Source of the DNA: Acidobacteriota bacterium
Lineage (GTDB): Bacteria > Acidobacteriota > Blastocatellia > Pyrinomonadales > Pyrinomonadaceae
Assembly (NCBI GenBank): GCA_029781855.1
Contig: JAKOVX010000078.1
Location: forward strand, 1 to 62,749
Direction of reading: 5' to 3'
DNA length: 62,749 bases
The stretch's first letter is position 1; each line of letters starts with the position of its first letter. The notes under the pieces are model-generated. The model had not been told where the DNA came from. It did no database searches and saw nothing but the letters and a program-made list of their open reading frames with translations. A program made the translations under genes and the position numbers. Shown here one piece after another: positions 61,269-62,749 of the stretch.

Positions 61269-62354
61269 TCAAAATAATCCGCGATAGTACTTTCGCTTAT
61301 GATCCGTGACGAGGCACTTCCCGTCCGTCAAAGGGTCGCCGGTGTCGCGGCAGCACGGATTGATCCGCGAGCAAACGAGGCCGCTCTTCATTAATCGGGC
61401 AAGAGCGTTCTGCCCGGTCGCCGACGGGTGAAAACAGTCGCAGCACGAGATCTGGTCCGCCGTGAAACGGTAAACCCATGGCCCGTCGCTGAACAAAACC
61501 GTCGTCCCCGGGGCCTTGACGCCTCCGCCGACAGTCTCGCCGCCGATCGTCACCACGGGCGATGTACCGAAATCAGGAATGGCCGCATATTCGGCGGTCA
61601 CCGACTGGAGGATGTCGTGATAAGCCTTCATCGTCGTGTACGAATCGATCACGCGCGTCGATGAACAATCTTTAGTCAGCGAGGTACAAATACTGACCAC
61701 GCCCCAGAGGAATTGGCACGAGCCGGATAGCTGACAGTTCGCCTTGCTACCAAAATTACAGAGCTGCGAAACGCGGACCGGCGCCATTACGCCGACACGG
61801 GTGTTGCCAATGGCGATCAGGACGTCGAGGCCCTTGCGGAGCTCTCGTTCGAACGAATCGGGCTTGGTCTTGCAGTAATTTGCCGGGTCGAGATCGGTGC
61901 TCGAACAGGAGGCATTCGATTTAGTCGCCACCCCGGAGCAGTTGTCGTTGTGGCCAAGGAAAACTACCGCCAATCGGCCCGCCGGCTGTGCTGCGAGAAA
62001 CGTACTGACGTTGCCGGCCTGACTGACAAAATCGTGAACGAGTGTCGCCCCCGAAACCGCGTGGTTCGGCAGCGGTGCGATCAGGTTGCCGCCGGCGTCG
62101 CACTCCATCCGCTCGAAGACGCTGAAAACGCCTTCGGATCCTGAACCGCAGAACGACGTTCCGTGTGTGTCGCTGGTCAGCCAATTGTAGTTTTCCTGGT
62201 CGGCATTGGAACACGGAAATGCGCTTGAAGCGTTGAACCCTTTCGAGATACTGTCACCCGAGACATCCACTGCCTGGATCGACAATTGTGCGATCGCTGA
62301 TGCCGTAAACATCGTGCACACAATAATAAGCACGAGAAACCTGAAGTATCGCAT
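61269..62354 (-). CDS. Secreted SGNH/GDSL hydrolase, Cys-rich
   Basis: 361 aa. Signal peptide (MRYFRFLVLIIVCTMFTASAIAQ). Block I Ser in VDVSGDSISKGF, block III Gly-Asn in FLGHNDNCSG, and block V Asp/His in CCDCFHPSATGQNAL form the esterase site. About 18 Cys suggest disulfides, in line with export. Substrate unknown. Confidence 0.87.
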   Translation of the reverse strand: MRYFRFLVLIIVCTMFTASAIAQLSIQAVDVSGDSISKGFNASSAFPCSNADQENYNWLTSDTHGTSFCGSGSEGVFSVFERMECDAGGNLIAPLPNHAVSGATLVHDFVSQAGNVSTFLAAQPAGRLAVVFLGHNDNCSGVATKSNASCSSTDLDPANYCKTKPDSFERELRKGLDVLIAIGNTRVGVMAPVRVSQLCNFGSKANCQLSGSCQFLWGVVSICTSLTKDCSSTRVIDSYTTMKAYHDILQSVTAEYAAIPDFGTSPVVTIGGETVGGGVKAPGTTVLFSDGPWVYRFTADQISCCDCFHPSATGQNALARLMKSGLVCSRINPCCRDTGDPLTDGKCLVTDHKRKYYRGLF

Positions 62355-62404
62355 AATATCGATCCAACGACGGGTGAGATGAATTTTCTAATTTAGATCA
62401 AGAC

Positions 62405-62749
62405 CTAACGATTCTCGTTCGCTTTCTTTAGAAAGTCAACAAATTCCGGGACATTTCGCGTGAGACCGGGAAACGAAGCGATCACGTTGCCGTCAGGCGA
62501 AAGGACGGCGTAATACGGCAAGGCGACAGTGCCGAACATGTCCTGCTCCATTTGCTGTTGGCGGGCGTAAAGATCGCTGTCGCCATCGGTGTAAAGGCGG
62601 AGAAGGACAAATTTGTTGAGTTCGTCCTCGACTTCCTTTTTCGAAAAGACGTTTGCCTCCATCCAGCGGCAGTTCGTGCAGGTGTAGCCGGTGAAATCGA
62701 TGAAAACGCGTTTGTTTTCGGCCTTGGCCTTGGCAAGAGCGGCGGCGTA
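62405..62749 (-). CDS. C-terminal thioredoxin domain of a DsbD-like protein, cut by window edge
   Basis: 114 codons. Visible: RVFIDFTGYTCTNCRWMEA with the CTNC active site, ALPYYAVLSPDG with cis-Pro, ending KKANENR. The N-terminal transmembrane part lies beyond 62749. In DsbD proteins this domain passes electrons to periplasmic partners. Confidence 0.85.
   Translation of the reverse strand, partial: YAAALAKAKAENKRVFIDFTGYTCTNCRWMEANVFSKKEVEDELNKFVLLRLYTDGDSDLYARQQQMEQDMFGTVALPYYAVLSPDGNVIASFPGLTRNVPEFVDFLKKANENR

Overview
The window reads as a chromosomal segment of a free-living Gram-negative-type bacterium. Gene content (a complete-looking division and cell wall cluster without murE, speA/deoxyhypusine-synthase-like/speB, a RAYT transposase with REP elements, many in-frame repeat intrusions, encoded CCA on most tRNAs) fits an acidobacterial lineage such as Blastocatellia. 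That placement is inference; no rRNA gene is present to confirm it.

Layout. 1-19.7 kb, minus strand: valS (C-terminus cut by the edge), a response regulator with a long acidic tail, pdxA, then the dcw cluster read rsmH-ftsL-ftsI-murF-mraY-murD-ftsW-murG-murC-ftsQ-ftsA-ftsZ. 20-23 kb, plus: ZIP metal transporter, TM2-like protein, psd and pssA (phosphatidylethanolamine synthesis). 23-25.4 kb: a REP-rich stretch with a RAYT transposase and a RepA-like ATPase gene invaded by repeats. 25.5-32.2 kb: a polysaccharide gene trio, nth, a STAS-like protein and a secreted M28 peptidase. 32.4 kb: a free-standing small RNA with its own promoter and terminator. 32.6-34.9 kb: a pseudopilin and an unknown membrane protein. 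35-43 kb: polyamine genes, an HtrA-type protease, a MerR regulator and thiL.

The standout is 43.2-49.0 kb. From one strong promoter with a terminator at its +1, a co-directional island carries five tRNA genes (Arg, Gln, Pro, Leu, His), a tiny leader peptide, an unknown 114-aa protein, a structured RNA, tRNA-Lys, tRNA-Met, and six Y-RNA-like genes. The six RNAs lie around the Ro60/TROVE gene rsr (three before with a tRNA-Asn between them, three after), and the RNA ligase gene rtcB closes the island. All six share a GAATGC...TACAT core, a closing stem and a TTGTC 3' element, but each holds a different tRNA-like insert: one circularly permuted, two with anticodon-like hairpins, one with a UUCG hairpin where the anticodon arm should be. 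Several of the tRNAs are themselves abnormal (a Leu(UAG) tRNA without the long variable arm, an Asn tRNA with A33). Ro-Y RNA-RtcB linkage is known; a six-member set of diverged tRNA mimics mixed with odd tRNAs is, as far as I know, not described. A tRNA damage-sensing, decoy or repair function is the natural hypothesis.

49-62.7 kb: a REPIN-like block, trxC, a VOC protein, an FAD monooxygenase, DoxX, an HNH endonuclease, a GH13 glucan enzyme, a ferritin-like protein, cysS, a GT39-type glycosyltransferase, cysteine dioxygenase, an SGNH hydrolase and the C-terminal thioredoxin domain of a DsbD-like protein cut by the right edge.
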